Positions 25,840-35,485 are shown, counted from the first letter of the stretch. The stretch is 64,000 nucleotides of DNA from JANNSO01 sp964485395 (GCA_964485395.1 CAZAJF010000004.1:134635-198634), one strand, 5' to 3'. Program-made: numbers and translations. Notes: a model not told the origin generated them from the letters alone.

Positions 25840-27246
25840 TCAGGTTTTATCGGACGGTGCCGCAACGGCTTCGCCATCCGGCTTTTTTGTCCCTCCGATA
25901 CCGAGTATGGCCTTTGCCTTTTTTACCGCGGAATCGGCTTTAAAAAATCCCCACTCTGTCATGCCCAGCAAACCTTTGGGCCGCAAGAGCATCATGAGAA
26001 TGAGTGCGATAGGATACAGGATGAAGCGCCATGCGGGCGCATCCGTACCCAGCAAGCCCAAGAGCACCCGAAGGAATCCCTCTAGGAAGAATATCCAGGC
26101 GAAGGCCGCAGCCATCGTTCCGGTCATGCTGCCCAAACCGCCGAATACCACGATTATGAGCGGATCGAAACCTTTGATGAAATCAAAGGTATTCGGACTC
26201 AAGAAACCGATGTAGTGCGCATAGATACCGCCGCCGAGACCGGCGGCGAAACTGCCGATGACGAAAGCCAAAAGCTTGGAGTCCGCCACGTTGATACCCA
26301 TGGCCCTGGCGGCGATCTCGTCTTCGCGCACAGCCATCGTGGCGCGCCCTGTACTGGAACGGATGAAGTTTCGCATTATCACCAGAACGATTACCAGGAA
26401 GATGAAGGCCCATGCCCAACCCCAGCCCGAAATGAACTTGGTGATGCCGAGCATTCCGCGGCCGCCCTTCATTTCGGCGAATCCGAGAATCGTGTCCGAG
26501 TTGACCATCAGCGTTTTAACGACAATGGCAAAACCCAGGGTCGCAATTCCGAAATAGTCGGAACCGAGGCTCAAGACGGGCAGACCGAAGAGGAAGCTTA
26601 CCTCGGCGGCGAAAATACCCGCGAACAGAACCGAGAAGAAGAATACAATCTGGTTGGCGACACCCGAAGCGAGGATCCCGGGAGCCTCTTCGGTACCGAA
26701 CAGCGGAGTGCATAGCGGAGATAGTATTTTTCCGGCCTGCACCGCGATAATACCTACGAGCACGATAGCCAGAAGGTAGAAAGTAAAAGCGGACAGGACC
26801 GGTACTCCGCGTTTCGTCCGCAGGAACTTGTTCACGCCGATGAGGGCGAGACCGCCTAAGATGACGCCGATGCCCACGACTATAAATCCGCTGGCGTCGC
26901 CTGCCACCCAACGGAACGTAATGTCTGCCGAGCAATATGCGCCGATGCCGTAGAAGCCCCACTGCGCCAGACTGAACTGACCGTTGAAGCCGTAAATCAG
27001 ATTGAGTCCCAAGGCGACCATGGTCATGGTGACGGCTTGGAACAGGAGCCCCTGGTCAAAGGGGGAGAACGGAACGAAATCGCCGATTTTAATCAGGAAG
27101 GCGGCTTGAACCACGCCCCAGGCAAGAACGATCGTGAGAGCCTTCTGCCAGAGCGGCTTGCGCGCCAAACCCCAAAGGAGACCGTAAATCCATGCGATCA
27201 GGGCGACCATCTTGATGGCGGTGCCGAGTAAAAATCCGAGTTGCAT
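25840..27246 (-). CDS. livM: Branched-chain amino acid ABC transporter permease LivM
   Basis: The 468-residue integral membrane protein has about ten hydrophobic helices and the LivM signature region RAMGINVADSKLLAFVIGSFAAGLGG. It also contains GLNLIYGFNGQFSLAQWGFYGIGAY. It is longer than many LivM proteins. The extra length lies in an N-terminal helix pair and a loop between residues 170 and 215 with a Cys (LSPLCTPLFGTEEAPG). The start has GGGGGACGAC upstream. It pairs with LivH to form the channel and lies nine bases after it. Confidence 0.94.
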   Translation of the reverse strand: MQLGFLLGTAIKMVALIAWIYGLLWGLARKPLWQKALTIVLAWGVVQAAFLIKIGDFVPFSPFDQGLLFQAVTMTMVALGLNLIYGFNGQFSLAQWGFYGIGAYCSADITFRWVAGDASGFIVVGIGVILGGLALIGVNKFLRTKRGVPVLSAFTFYLLAIVLVGIIAVQAGKILSPLCTPLFGTEEAPGILASGVANQIVFFFSVLFAGIFAAEVSFLFGLPVLSLGSDYFGIATLGFAIVVKTLMVNSDTILGFAEMKGGRGMLGITKFISGWGWAWAFIFLVIVLVIMRNFIRSSTGRATMAVREDEIAARAMGINVADSKLLAFVIGSFAAGLGGGIYAHYIGFLSPNTFDFIKGFDPLIIVVFGGLGSMTGTMAAAFAWIFFLEGFLRVLLGLLGTDAPAWRFILYPIALILMMLLRPKGLLGMTEWGFFKADSAVKKAKAILGIGGTKKPDGEAVAAPSDKT

Positions 27247-27255
27247 GTCGTCCCC

Positions 27256-28386
27256 CTATGCCTTTTCCTGCGCTGCTTCACCGAACAAACCGGTAGGCTT
27301 GATCAGGAGCACGAGGATCAGGATCGTGAACGCCACGGCATCACGCATGGGCGTCGATATATAACTCATGGTGAGCGATTCGGCTTGGCCCATTATGAGC
27401 GCTCCGACGAAAGCTCCAGGAATTGAGCCGATCCCACCGAGAACCGCGGCGACGAAAGCCTTCAAGCCGGGCAGGATGCCGAGCTGAGTCCAAATCGAGG
27501 AGTAGGCTATCGCGTACAGCACGCCGCCCAAGCCGGCGAACGCCGCCCCGATGGCGAATGTAAATGTGATTACTTTGTCTACGTTGATACCCATGAGTCG
27601 AGCCGTGGGCTTGTCATAGGAGCAAGCGCGCATGGCAGTGCCGATCTTCGTCTTCTTCACTATGAATTGCAGCAATATCTGCACTAATATGGAAGCAAGC
27701 GCAATGATCAGGAAAATATTGGAAAATGAGATCGTATTATCCGGAGACGCTTCTCCTCCGACGATCGCGTGTATTCCATCTTTGATATACCAAGCTGTCG
27801 TGGGGAAGGGAGCTTTATAAGGAATAAAACGCCCGGAAAAAACAAAGGGCAGGGCGCCGAAAAATTCCAGGAAAAACGATACGCCGATAGCGGTGATCAA
27901 AGCCGTTATCCTCGGGGCGTCTCGAAGGGGTTTGTAAGCCACGCGTTCTATCGTGACGGCAAGAATGACGCAGACAACCATCGAAAGAATTATTACGGAA
28001 ACGGATCCGATTAAAATAGAAAGACCGGGAGAAAATCCGGGGAAAACATTTTGGGGCCAATTTTGGAGCTGGAAACGGCTCACCGCGTAAAAGCTCGTAA
28101 AGGCGCCTACCATAAAAACGTCGCCGTGCGCGAAATTAATCAAGCGCACGATGCCGTAAACCATTGTATATCCCAATGCGATAAGGGCGTATACAAACCC
28201 GAGCTTCAGGCCGTCCAGAATATTCTGCACGAACAAAATAGGGTTGGTCCAGGCTTTCGACCCGATATATAAAATCGTCATCACGCTGATGGCGGACAAA
28301 AAAACCCAACCAACCCAGGCTAGCGGAGGTCCTCGCCTTGACTTTATCAAAGACGGGACATTTGTGTTTTCTTTACGAGCTAACAT
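27256..28386 (-). CDS. livH: Branched-chain amino acid ABC transporter permease LivH
   Basis: The ATG at 28386 is chosen because AGAAGAAGG lies upstream; a TTG at 28428 falls inside the hairpin and is unlikely. The 376-residue protein has the LivH segments LGYTMVYGIVRLINFAHGDVFMVGAF and RACSYDKPTARLMGINVDKVI. It has an N-terminal extension of about 50 residues with one extra helix compared with E. coli LivH. It follows livK after an intergenic hairpin that probably sets its level below that of the binding protein. Confidence 0.94.
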   Translation of the reverse strand: MLARKENTNVPSLIKSRRGPPLAWVGWVFLSAISVMTILYIGSKAWTNPILFVQNILDGLKLGFVYALIALGYTMVYGIVRLINFAHGDVFMVGAFTSFYAVSRFQLQNWPQNVFPGFSPGLSILIGSVSVIILSMVVCVILAVTIERVAYKPLRDAPRITALITAIGVSFFLEFFGALPFVFSGRFIPYKAPFPTTAWYIKDGIHAIVGGEASPDNTISFSNIFLIIALASILVQILLQFIVKKTKIGTAMRACSYDKPTARLMGINVDKVITFTFAIGAAFAGLGGVLYAIAYSSIWTQLGILPGLKAFVAAVLGGIGSIPGAFVGALIMGQAESLTMSYISTPMRDAVAFTILILVLLIKPTGLFGEAAQEKA

Positions 28387-28416
28387 GCAATCTACCTTCT
28401 TCTGGTGTACTTCAAA

Positions 28417-28447
28417 CAGAGAGGGCAACCAATGATTGCCCTCTCTG
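28417..28447 (-). promoter_or_regulatory. Intercistronic hairpin between livK and livH
   Basis: A perfect 12-base-pair inverted repeat (CAGAGAGGGCAA, loop of seven) lies 21 bases after the livK stop and 30 before the livH start. Only TTTG follows on the minus strand, so it would be a leaky terminator or a 3' stabiliser of livK mRNA. Such elements raise binding protein over permease. Confidence 0.75.
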
Positions 28448-28468
28448 ATTCTGCGTAAGAGAAAACTC

Positions 28469-29605
28469 TTATGGCTGAACGATTGAGTCGAAAACGATCT
28501 TGTCGGGTGTTACCGAAAGCATCGTAAGGGACTTGATGGGGTTGTGCCAGCGATCCATCGTGATCTGTCCTGAAACGCCTTTGAACGTCATGCCTTCGAT
28601 TGCGGTTCTGACATAAACCGTGTCGTCTTTTCCGGCTTCCTTGATACCCTGAAGCAAGAGGTTCATGGCATCGTAGGCGAGCACCGCGAGAGCGTCCGGA
28701 ACTTTGGGCTTTCCAGCATCGTCTTTATAGGCCGCGGCATAAGCCTTGAGAAGTGCGACAACTTCGGGGCGCTTGTCATCGGGAGCATAGTGGTTGGAGA
28801 AATATCCGCCGGCCGCGGCGGCTTTGTCCAGGTCCGCGGAATCCCATCCATCACCGCCGACGAACGGAACTTTAATTCCTTTTTCCTTGGCTTGCTTGGT
28901 AACGAGATTGACGATGTTGTAATAATCGGGAATAAGGACTACGCCGGGATTGGCGCTCTTGATCTTGGCGAGGATGGCGGAGAAATCGGTATCCTTGCTG
29001 GTATAGGTTTCTTTACCGACGATCTTGCCGCCGGACGCGAGGAACTGTTTTTCGAAGGCAGTGGCCAAACCGATGGTGTAATCGTTGCCCTGATCGTAAA
29101 TGATGAAGGCGGTCTTGGCTTTGAGTTTGTCAAAGGAGAACTTGGCGAGAATACCGCCCTGGAAAGGGTCGATATAGCAAGCGCGGAAAATATAGGGTTT
29201 TACCTTGCCGTTCGCACCGACCGTTACACTGGGATTGGTGGAGGTGGGGCTGATCTGTATAACCTTGGCTGCGTTGGCGATCTCGGAAATGGGAATCGAC
29301 GCGCTTGAGCAGACTTCGCCGATTATGTATTTGACGCCGTCCTGATTGATAACCTTGTTGGCCGCGTTGACGGCGGGATCAGGGGTACATTGGCTGTCTT
29401 CAATGATTGGAACGATTTTCCTGCCGAGTACGCCGCCCTTGGCATTCCATTCGGCTATGGCGAGAAGAGCACCTTCCTTGGTGGAAAGCCCGAAAGACGG
29501 GACCGGACCGGACAAAGGCGCCAAGATGGCGATCTTCAGGTCTTGGGCTCCTACCGCTGCGACGGCCAGGAACAATACGAGAGCGATTGTAAGAACACGC
29601 TTCAT
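28469..29605 (-). CDS. livK: Branched-chain amino acid ABC transporter substrate-binding protein
   Basis: The 378-residue periplasmic protein begins with MKRVLTIALVLFLAVAAVGA and is cleaved after AQ, with no lipobox Cys. Type I periplasmic-binding folds show as LKIAILAPLSGPVPSFG, IIGEVCSSASIPIS, FIIYDQGNDYTIGLA and FVGGDGWDSADL. The Shine-Dalgarno AAGGAGG is perfect. It heads the operon livK-H-M-G-F. Ligand could be Leu/Ile/Val or a related amino acid or amide; family members vary widely, so the exact substrate is open. Confidence 0.95.
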   Translation of the reverse strand: MKRVLTIALVLFLAVAAVGAQDLKIAILAPLSGPVPSFGLSTKEGALLAIAEWNAKGGVLGRKIVPIIEDSQCTPDPAVNAANKVINQDGVKYIIGEVCSSASIPISEIANAAKVIQISPTSTNPSVTVGANGKVKPYIFRACYIDPFQGGILAKFSFDKLKAKTAFIIYDQGNDYTIGLATAFEKQFLASGGKIVGKETYTSKDTDFSAILAKIKSANPGVVLIPDYYNIVNLVTKQAKEKGIKVPFVGGDGWDSADLDKAAAAGGYFSNHYAPDDKRPEVVALLKAYAAAYKDDAGKPKVPDALAVLAYDAMNLLLQGIKEAGKDDTVYVRTAIEGMTFKGVSGQITMDRWHNPIKSLTMLSVTPDKIVFDSIVQP

Positions 29606-29692
29606 GTTATCCTCCTTGAAAAAATTGTCATATAGAAAACTCTACATGATTTCTGCTCAATTTAGAGACAGGTCCCAAACAAGTACAACGGA

Positions 29693-30112
29693 CTAACTTA
29701 TTTTAAGCGGTTTCAGCTTGGCCATAATGAAGGCCCTCACCTCGGGAAGCTCGCAATACCAGATAAAAAAAGATGAAAACAGAATGGAAATGATGTTTAT
29801 CAAAACATCCGCCAAACTGAGGATTTGAACACCGTCGACATTCGTCGTCGCGTGGGGCATTACCATCATCAAGCGGCTGATAATGTTGAAACCCTGCGAA
29901 AACGACAACAGATACCACGGCCAGGAAACGAGCGTATTCCCGGTCAGGAGTTTCGTTACCGAAACAATCGACAATATTCCGAGGAACAGGGGCAGCCACC
30001 ACTCTTGGGAAAGAGGAGAATACGAAGAGAGGGGGAGAACCATGAGGGGGAGAACCTGCACGACCATTAAGACAGGCACCAAGGCCTTTGCGCATAGTAT
30101 TTTACGTAACAT
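29693..30112 (-). CDS. Small four-TM membrane protein, unknown function
   Basis: The ATG at 30112 is set by the promoter: a longer frame upstream crosses the -35 and -10 boxes. The 139-residue product is almost wholly hydrophobic, with about four helices (residues 8-27, 35-52, 58-78 and 95-120). It ends with a short basic tail (MAKLKPLKIS). I recognise no family. The gene has no Shine-Dalgarno; a TAGTAT box ends five bases before the ATG, so the mRNA is likely leaderless. It sits between the liv operon and the divergent DUF1573 gene, transcribed toward livK. Confidence 0.7.
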   Translation of the reverse strand: MLRKILCAKALVPVLMVVQVLPLMVLPLSSYSPLSQEWWLPLFLGILSIVSVTKLLTGNTLVSWPWYLLSFSQGFNIISRLMMVMPHATTNVDGVQILSLADVLINIISILFSSFFIWYCELPEVRAFIMAKLKPLKIS

Positions 30113-30117
30113 GAAAT

Positions 30118-30147
30118 ATACTAGCCATTGAAAATGCCCGTTGTCAA
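30118..30147 (-). promoter_or_regulatory. Promoter giving a leaderless transcript
   Basis: TTGACA (30147-30142), an 18-base spacer and TAGTAT (30123-30118) lead into ATG at 30112 with no room for a ribosome binding site. Confidence 0.65.
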
Positions 30148-30252
30148 GAAAAAAAAGAATTTTCCCGACACAAAACAATTCTCTGTACACAATCGATTTT
30201 ACGTTGTTACACTCAATATATATAGATGCTTCGCAAAAAAGGATTCCATTCC

Positions 30253-31770
30253 ATGCTGAAAAAATCAAGGCTCGCGTACATGTTCTTTACCTGTTTGGTT
30301 TGCTGCTTCCCTCTGCAGGCCCAAGAATCCGAATTTCTGCAGCTCGATCCGCCGGCCTGGAAATTCGGGACCATCGACCAGGGAGCGTCGATTGAAATCG
30401 AGGTGCATGCAAAAAACACGAGCGGCCTTCCGCTGACGGTCAATTTCATTTCAACCTGCGCCTGCCTGGAAGTCGACCCCGGTTCCCGAATCATTCCGGC
30501 GGGAGAAACCACGGTTTTCAAACTACGCTACGATTCATCCGACGACTCGGGCATCACCCGCAAAGGGTACGTAGTCTCGAGCGACCGGGCTGGCGAAAAG
30601 CCTCGCTCCTATTTAGCCGAAGGAATCGTACAGGTGCGCAACATCGCCAGCGGCGGCCCCTGGATACAAGTATCCCCGGGCGTCATCGAGACCGTGCCCA
30701 GCACCACGCTTACGCTGCTCTATTATTTTTCCCCCGGATGCCGCAGCTGCACCGAGTTCCTAGACATCGAGATTCCGCGACTAGAAAAAAAACTTTCCAT
30801 TCGCATCGCGATACAGCGACGGGACATACTGGAACCCGATGCCTACAAAGAATTGTCGGATTTCGCCTCGTCGCTCGGACGACCGATCACTGCGGTGCCG
30901 GCCATTCGCGCCGGAAAAACTTTATTACAGGGTGAAGAGGAAATCAGGCAGATGCTTCCGGCCGTTCTTGAAAAAGCCATTTCGGACAAGGCATCTGAGA
31001 CTTCGGTTACTACCGCGACTTCGGTTACGCCACCGGCGGAGGGCGAAAAAGGATCAAGCGAAAAATCGCTTTCCCTGGTTTCCGTGATGCTGGCGGGTCT
31101 CGTAGACGGAGTAAATCCCTGCGCATTTACAACCTTAATCTTTTTGCTGGCGTCGCTGGCCTTGGCGGGCAAAGGAAGAAAAGACATAGCCCTGATCGGA
31201 GCGCTTTTTACGCTCGGCGTATTCCTGACCTACCTGGCCGTGGGTTTCGGATTTTTCACAGTGCTGCGCGCGGCGAACGGATTCTCGCTTGTTTCCGCGC
31301 TTCTCCGTTGGATACTGGTAGCCGCGCTGCTCGTATTCGCCGGCCTGAGCGTCTATGATTTTTTCTTGATAAAAGCCGGACGCTCAAAGGAAATCCTGCT
31401 GCAGCTTCCCGGCGCCCTGAAAAACCGCATCCATGCGTCCATCCGCACCAGGGTGAGAACCGCGACCCTGGCCGGGAGCTCGTTGACGCTGGGCTTCCTG
31501 GTATCGATTTTCGAATTCGCCTGCACGGGCCAAGTCTATCTTCCCACGCTCGCCTACATGGTTCGCGTCAGCGCGCGGACGGACTCGATACTGATGCTTA
31601 TTCTTTATAACATATGCTTCATCGCTCCCCTGCTCGCGGTGTTTGCGGCAAGCTACCTTGGAGTCGGCTCAAAGATAATCACCGAGCTTTTCCAAAAACA
31701 TCTGGCGGCTGTAAAACTGGGGCTCGCCTTCGTTTTCATACTCTTGGCCGCATTGACCATCGTTGGATAA
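30253..31770 (+). CDS. DUF1573-thioredoxin-CcdA fusion membrane protein
   Basis: The ATG at 30253 is favoured over 30226 because it has AAAAGGA upstream and starts a signal peptide (MLKKSRLAYMFFTCLVCCF, end LQAQ). The 505-residue protein then has a DUF1573 domain (residues 30-125, with FGTIDQG and STCACLEVDPGSRIIPAGE). A thioredoxin-like fold with a redox CRSC pair near residue 162 (YYFSPGCRSCTEF) follows. The C-terminal CcdA/DsbD-type membrane domain (residues 270-505) has GVNPCAF and FEFACTGQVYLPTLAYM, whose Cys residues relay electrons across the membrane. It should carry reducing power from cytoplasmic thioredoxin to its own extracytoplasmic thioredoxin domain. It is monocistronic and divergent from the small membrane protein. 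Confidence 0.9.
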   Translation: MLKKSRLAYMFFTCLVCCFPLQAQESEFLQLDPPAWKFGTIDQGASIEIEVHAKNTSGLPLTVNFISTCACLEVDPGSRIIPAGETTVFKLRYDSSDDSGITRKGYVVSSDRAGEKPRSYLAEGIVQVRNIASGGPWIQVSPGVIETVPSTTLTLLYYFSPGCRSCTEFLDIEIPRLEKKLSIRIAIQRRDILEPDAYKELSDFASSLGRPITAVPAIRAGKTLLQGEEEIRQMLPAVLEKAISDKASETSVTTATSVTPPAEGEKGSSEKSLSLVSVMLAGLVDGVNPCAFTTLIFLLASLALAGKGRKDIALIGALFTLGVFLTYLAVGFGFFTVLRAANGFSLVSALLRWILVAALLVFAGLSVYDFFLIKAGRSKEILLQLPGALKNRIHASIRTRVRTATLAGSSLTLGFLVSIFEFACTGQVYLPTLAYMVRVSARTDSILMLILYNICFIAPLLAVFAASYLGVGSKIITELFQKHLAAVKLGLAFVFILLAALTIVG

Positions 31771-31819
31771 GCAGAAATTCCTCGATTGAAAGATGTTTAA
31801 AAATCGGCGTCAAACCTGT

Positions 31820-31847
31820 TTGACAAATACTTGACGGGTCATATACT
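31820..31847 (+). promoter_or_regulatory. Sigma70-type promoter of the second chemoreceptor
   Basis: TTGACA (31820-31825), a 16-base spacer and TATACT (31842-31847) give a leader of about 40 bases. A second TTGAC lies between them. Confidence 0.75.
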
Positions 31848-31895
31848 TAGGGGGAAAGGGTGGGCTTCCTGTTGCATGCCCTGGGGAGCAAATCG

Positions 31896-34100
31896 ATGAA
31901 ACGACTGGGACTTCGCGGCAAGATGCTGTCGATTCTTTTTCTTATCCAGCTTGCCTGCCTGGGCGGCTTGGTGCTTACAGTCTCTTTAAACGCGCGCAAG
32001 GAACTATCCACCATTGCGTACTATTCTTCGCAAATACTCGCCAAAGGCTATGCCGTCGACATGGAACGCCAATTCAGCACTGCTGCCATAGGAGCCGCGG
32101 ACATTGGCGTCGCCTTGCTCGCGCTCCGTGAAAGCGGCGTACGCAGGGAGCTTGCCAACCGGCTGATCTCTCTCTTCCTCGAGAAGAATCCAGAGGTGTA
32201 CGGCATATGGGCAGCCTTCGCGCCGAATGCGTACGACGGCGCGGACGCCCAAAATATAAACACACCCGGATCGGGTTCGGATGGCCGATTCAACCCAAGC
32301 TGGAACTATACGAAAACCAGGGACGGAAGCATCGAGCTTAACGGCAAGCTCGCGTTCGGCGATTCCGGCACGGAACCCGAAGCCTACTCCATACCCATGT
32401 CCTCGGGGCGCAGCCATGTCACCGAACCGACGACCCAAGTTTCGGACGAGCGGGAGATTTCGCTTATCTCCGTCGTCGTGCCGATCATCTTCAACTCGGT
32501 TCCCATCGGAGTCGTCGGCGTTGATTTATCGGCGACGGCGATCGGAAAAATGATTTCCGGATACAAGCCCCTGGATATCGGCTATACGTTCCTTCTTTCC
32601 AACAAGGCTACCATTCTCGCGCACCCGGACGCGAAGCTCATCGGCACGGCCGCCCCCGAATCCTTTGAGCCGAGGCAACGCAGGGAAGTGACCGACTCGG
32701 TAGCCAATGGCCGAATCTATTCGGTGGTACGCAAGTCCAAGCTCGATGGATCGCTTTCGTATACCGTCCTGTACCCCGTAAAACTGGCGGATTCCCGATC
32801 CTACTGGAGCCTCGGCGTTTCGGTTCCCGTATCCACGCTGCTGATGCCCGTTCGTCGCCTGACGTTTTTCATAGCCTTCATGAGCGTGGGCATCCTGACG
32901 CTTTTAAGCCTGGCCATCTGGGTATTCCTGGGCATGGCGTTAAAACCCATCAAGATCGCGGCAAAGGCGATACGGGAAATCGCCGATGGCGACGCCGACC
33001 TTACCAAGACCATCGACTTGAAACGGAACGACGAAGTGGGAGACCTGGTTCACGACTTCAACCGCTTCGTGCAGAAACTCCACGATATCGTGGGAAGCCT
33101 CAAAGGCTCGCAGCAGGAGCTCGGCGCGATAGGGCACGACCTGGCCGCAAGCGCCAACGAATCGGCGAGCGCTACGGCTGAAATACTCGCCAACGTGGAA
33201 TCCGTTCGCACGCAGACAACGCGGCAGACGGCTTGCGTGGACGATTCCTCGAGCGCAGTGGAGGAAGTCGCAAAGAACATCGAATCGATGGACAAGCTCG
33301 TGGAAACCCAATCAGCGGGAATCACGGAATCCTCCGCGTCCATCGAGCAGATGGTTGGCAACATCGGCTCGGTAACGGAGTCCATAGAAAAAATGGCCAA
33401 GCGCTTCGAGTTCCTGCTTGCATCGTCCGAGACGGGAATCGAGAAGCAGACCACGGTGGACGAGAAGATCCGCGAGATAGCCGGACAATCCGACTTGCTC
33501 ATGGAGGCAAACGAGATTATCGCCAAAATAGCGTCGATGACCAACCTGCTGGCCATGAATGCCGCCATCGAGGCCGCGCACGCGGGCGAAGCGGGAAAAG
33601 GATTCTCGGTCGTCTCAGACGAGATACGGAAACTGGCCGAGACTTCGGCGGAGCAGTCCAAGAGCATAGGCGCCGAGTTGAAAAATATCAACGATACGAT
33701 AATCGCGATAGTCGACGCTTCCAAAATATCGGGAGAGGCTTTCGGGGACGTAACCAAAGGCATCGCCGATACCGGCAGCCTCGTTCGGGAAATCGAGCGA
33801 GCCATGATCGAGCAGCGGGAAGGCTCGCGGCAGATCCTCGAGGCGCTGCGCGACATGAACGGCGTAACGAGCGAGGTGCGAAACGGAGCCAGCGAGATGA
33901 CCGAGGGCAACGCGCAGGTCCTGGACGCGATGCAGCGCCTGGCCGACGTATCCAGAACCATCGCGGGCAGCATGGACGAGATGTCGGCAGGCGCGGCGCA
34001 CATCACCAACGCCGCCCAGTCCGTGTCCGACCTCGCGCATCGGACGAAAGAAAATATCCTGAAGATGGAAGACGCCATCGGCCGCTTCAAGATCCGCTAG
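31896..34100 (+). CDS. Methyl-accepting chemotaxis protein with dCache sensor
   Basis: The ATG at 31896 has GGGGAGCA upstream; a GTG 12 codons earlier is weaker. The 734-residue receptor has TM1 at residues 8-32. A dCache-type sensor follows, with EVYGIWAAFAPNAYDG, FNPSWNYTKTRDG, SLISVVVPIIF and VGVVGVDLSATAIG. TM2 lies near 325, then HAMP (LKPIKIAAKAIREIADGDAD). The signalling tip IASMTNLLAMNAAIEAAHAG is near residue 555. The WAAFAPNAYDG/YTKTRDG motif type occurs in receptors for small ligands but does not fix one. There is no C-terminal methylesterase-tether pentapeptide. It has its own promoter. Confidence 0.96.
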   Translation: MKRLGLRGKMLSILFLIQLACLGGLVLTVSLNARKELSTIAYYSSQILAKGYAVDMERQFSTAAIGAADIGVALLALRESGVRRELANRLISLFLEKNPEVYGIWAAFAPNAYDGADAQNINTPGSGSDGRFNPSWNYTKTRDGSIELNGKLAFGDSGTEPEAYSIPMSSGRSHVTEPTTQVSDEREISLISVVVPIIFNSVPIGVVGVDLSATAIGKMISGYKPLDIGYTFLLSNKATILAHPDAKLIGTAAPESFEPRQRREVTDSVANGRIYSVVRKSKLDGSLSYTVLYPVKLADSRSYWSLGVSVPVSTLLMPVRRLTFFIAFMSVGILTLLSLAIWVFLGMALKPIKIAAKAIREIADGDADLTKTIDLKRNDEVGDLVHDFNRFVQKLHDIVGSLKGSQQELGAIGHDLAASANESASATAEILANVESVRTQTTRQTACVDDSSSAVEEVAKNIESMDKLVETQSAGITESSASIEQMVGNIGSVTESIEKMAKRFEFLLASSETGIEKQTTVDEKIREIAGQSDLLMEANEIIAKIASMTNLLAMNAAIEAAHAGEAGKGFSVVSDEIRKLAETSAEQSKSIGAELKNINDTIIAIVDASKISGEAFGDVTKGIADTGSLVREIERAMIEQREGSRQILEALRDMNGVTSEVRNGASEMTEGNAQVLDAMQRLADVSRTIAGSMDEMSAGAAHITNAAQSVSDLAHRTKENILKMEDAIGRFKIR

Positions 34101-34118
34101 GAGCCTCGCCGACTGATG

Positions 34119-34853
34119 TCAGAATTTCAAATCGGGGAATAAATCTATAAATAGCCCCGACCCGATTATTATGACGGGTATCGCTATTCCGATACCCGTA
34201 TGGACGGTTCCGTAGAATCTCATCTCTTCGTGGGCGCCGCGCTTCAGGGCGTCGGACATGAGAAGTCCAAGCCCAATTTCCCCGGCCATCAATCCTGCGT
34301 GAATAAAAAAAGCGGTGCGGTGAATCTTGCCGGCCATGGTGCCGCTGCCCTTCGGCGGCAGAATGCTCAGGCCGGTGATGCCGTCGTAGAGATACAGCGA
34401 CTCGCCGGCCGCCAGCAAGCCCACATGGGTCCACCGGAGCCATTGGTTCCCGTACCAAACATCAGTAACGATGCCCTGGCAGGAACTGGAGAATTCCTCC
34501 TCGCCCGTTCTGGATTCATGCGCCCTGAATTCCATTTCCAGGAAACGGATGCCGCCGATCACGCCTGCCGCGGCCAGAAGTCCCCCGGCGGTATACCCGC
34601 TCAGCCTATGGCTGTTTACGGTAATGTGCTTTCCCAGGAAATTCGGCTGGATGACCGGACCGCCGTTTTGCGTAGCCGCGCTTACGGCATCCGGCGACGG
34701 TTGCGGGAGTACTGGCTCCGCTGCGCTCGTCGCGGCGCTGACGGCGTCTGGGCTCGAAGAATCCTGACCATGGGCTTGCGAGAACGTGAGCAGAACGCAA
34801 CAGACCGCGACAGCGTATTTCCTGAAAGCGGCCGATGGACCTTTTCTCTTCAT
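34119..34853 (-). CDS. Exported multi-TM protein with histidine-marked helices, unknown
   Basis: The ATG at 34853 has GCTAGGAA upstream. The 244-residue product has a signal peptide (AVAVCCVLLTFSQAHG) and a short low-complexity stretch with SPDAVSAAT repeated twice. About five helices follow. Histidines recur at helix ends: NSHRLSGYT, LRWTHVGLLAAG, KIHRTAFFIHAGLM and YGTVHTGIGIA. This distribution suggests haem or metal ligation as in cytochrome b561-like bundles, but no specific family is recognised. It is convergent with the chemoreceptor, 18 bases between stops. Downstream of it, on the same strand side, lies the decayed gene region. Confidence 0.75.
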   Translation of the reverse strand: MKRKGPSAAFRKYAVAVCCVLLTFSQAHGQDSSSPDAVSAATSAAEPVLPQPSPDAVSAATQNGGPVIQPNFLGKHITVNSHRLSGYTAGGLLAAAGVIGGIRFLEMEFRAHESRTGEEEFSSSCQGIVTDVWYGNQWLRWTHVGLLAAGESLYLYDGITGLSILPPKGSGTMAGKIHRTAFFIHAGLMAGEIGLGLLMSDALKRGAHEEMRFYGTVHTGIGIAIPVIIIGSGLFIDLFPDLKF

Positions 34854-34911
34854 GGTATTCCTAGCATAAGGCAAAAACAGCGATTATTCAACATAATAAT
34901 ATAACCTCGCT

Positions 34912-35344
34912 TCAAGGTTTCAATGAATCCAGGATGACCGGGACCTCGGTTGAATACTTCGCCGGATCGGCGGGATTGGCGCCTATCCAGCGGGTCATCG
35001 TACTCGCAAGCGACGGCAAGCGCTTCAGCTCGTCGGAATCGACGGATGCCGCGGCAAGCTTGAACACTGGAGGCAACCGCCCCGTGGATTAATCACGAAA
35101 GCGTACAGCAGCCAGGTTTTTGCGGCGACGGGATCATGCAGCCAGAAATCCGTCTTAGCGCCACCGACTCTCCCGCCGCGCAAACCTGGCCATAAAATTT
35201 TATGAACATTTTTGACGATGCATCGGCATAAGCCTACTGCTGCGGGAGCGAAAGAAAGCGCCGCCTGAGCCGAGGTAAAAATCGACTGCGCGCCAGGCGC
35301 GTACAAAAAAACAAGAAACCAAAGCGCTTATTCCCGATCCTCAT
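34912..35344 (-). pseudogene. Decayed exported-protein gene with two frame breaks
   Basis: This 430-base stretch has coding-like sequence in three frames in succession. An ATG at 35344 with GATGGAG upstream starts MRIGNKRFGFLFF. The sequence then shifts, at a run of seven T's, to a frame reading LYAPGAQSIFTSAQAALSFA and later DFWLHDPVAAKTWLLYAFVI. A second shift near 35075-35095 leads to VFKLAAASVDSDELKRLPSL and ends PVILDSLKP-stop at 34912. Together these read as one signal-peptide protein of about 140 residues. A small frame of 28 residues (35328-35414) overlaps the start. I do not recognise the family. The breaks could be real decay or errors in homopolymers. Confidence 0.5.
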
Positions 35345-35485
35345 CGCAATACTCCATCGCCATGTTGCTGAGGGATTCCAAGTCCGCGCTCCGGCGAAGC
35401 CGGTGATATGGCATGAATATTTTACCTTTCAGCATGCCGCAGCTTCATGGCCAATGAAGATCCGCAGCGACAGAGGGTATTCCGC

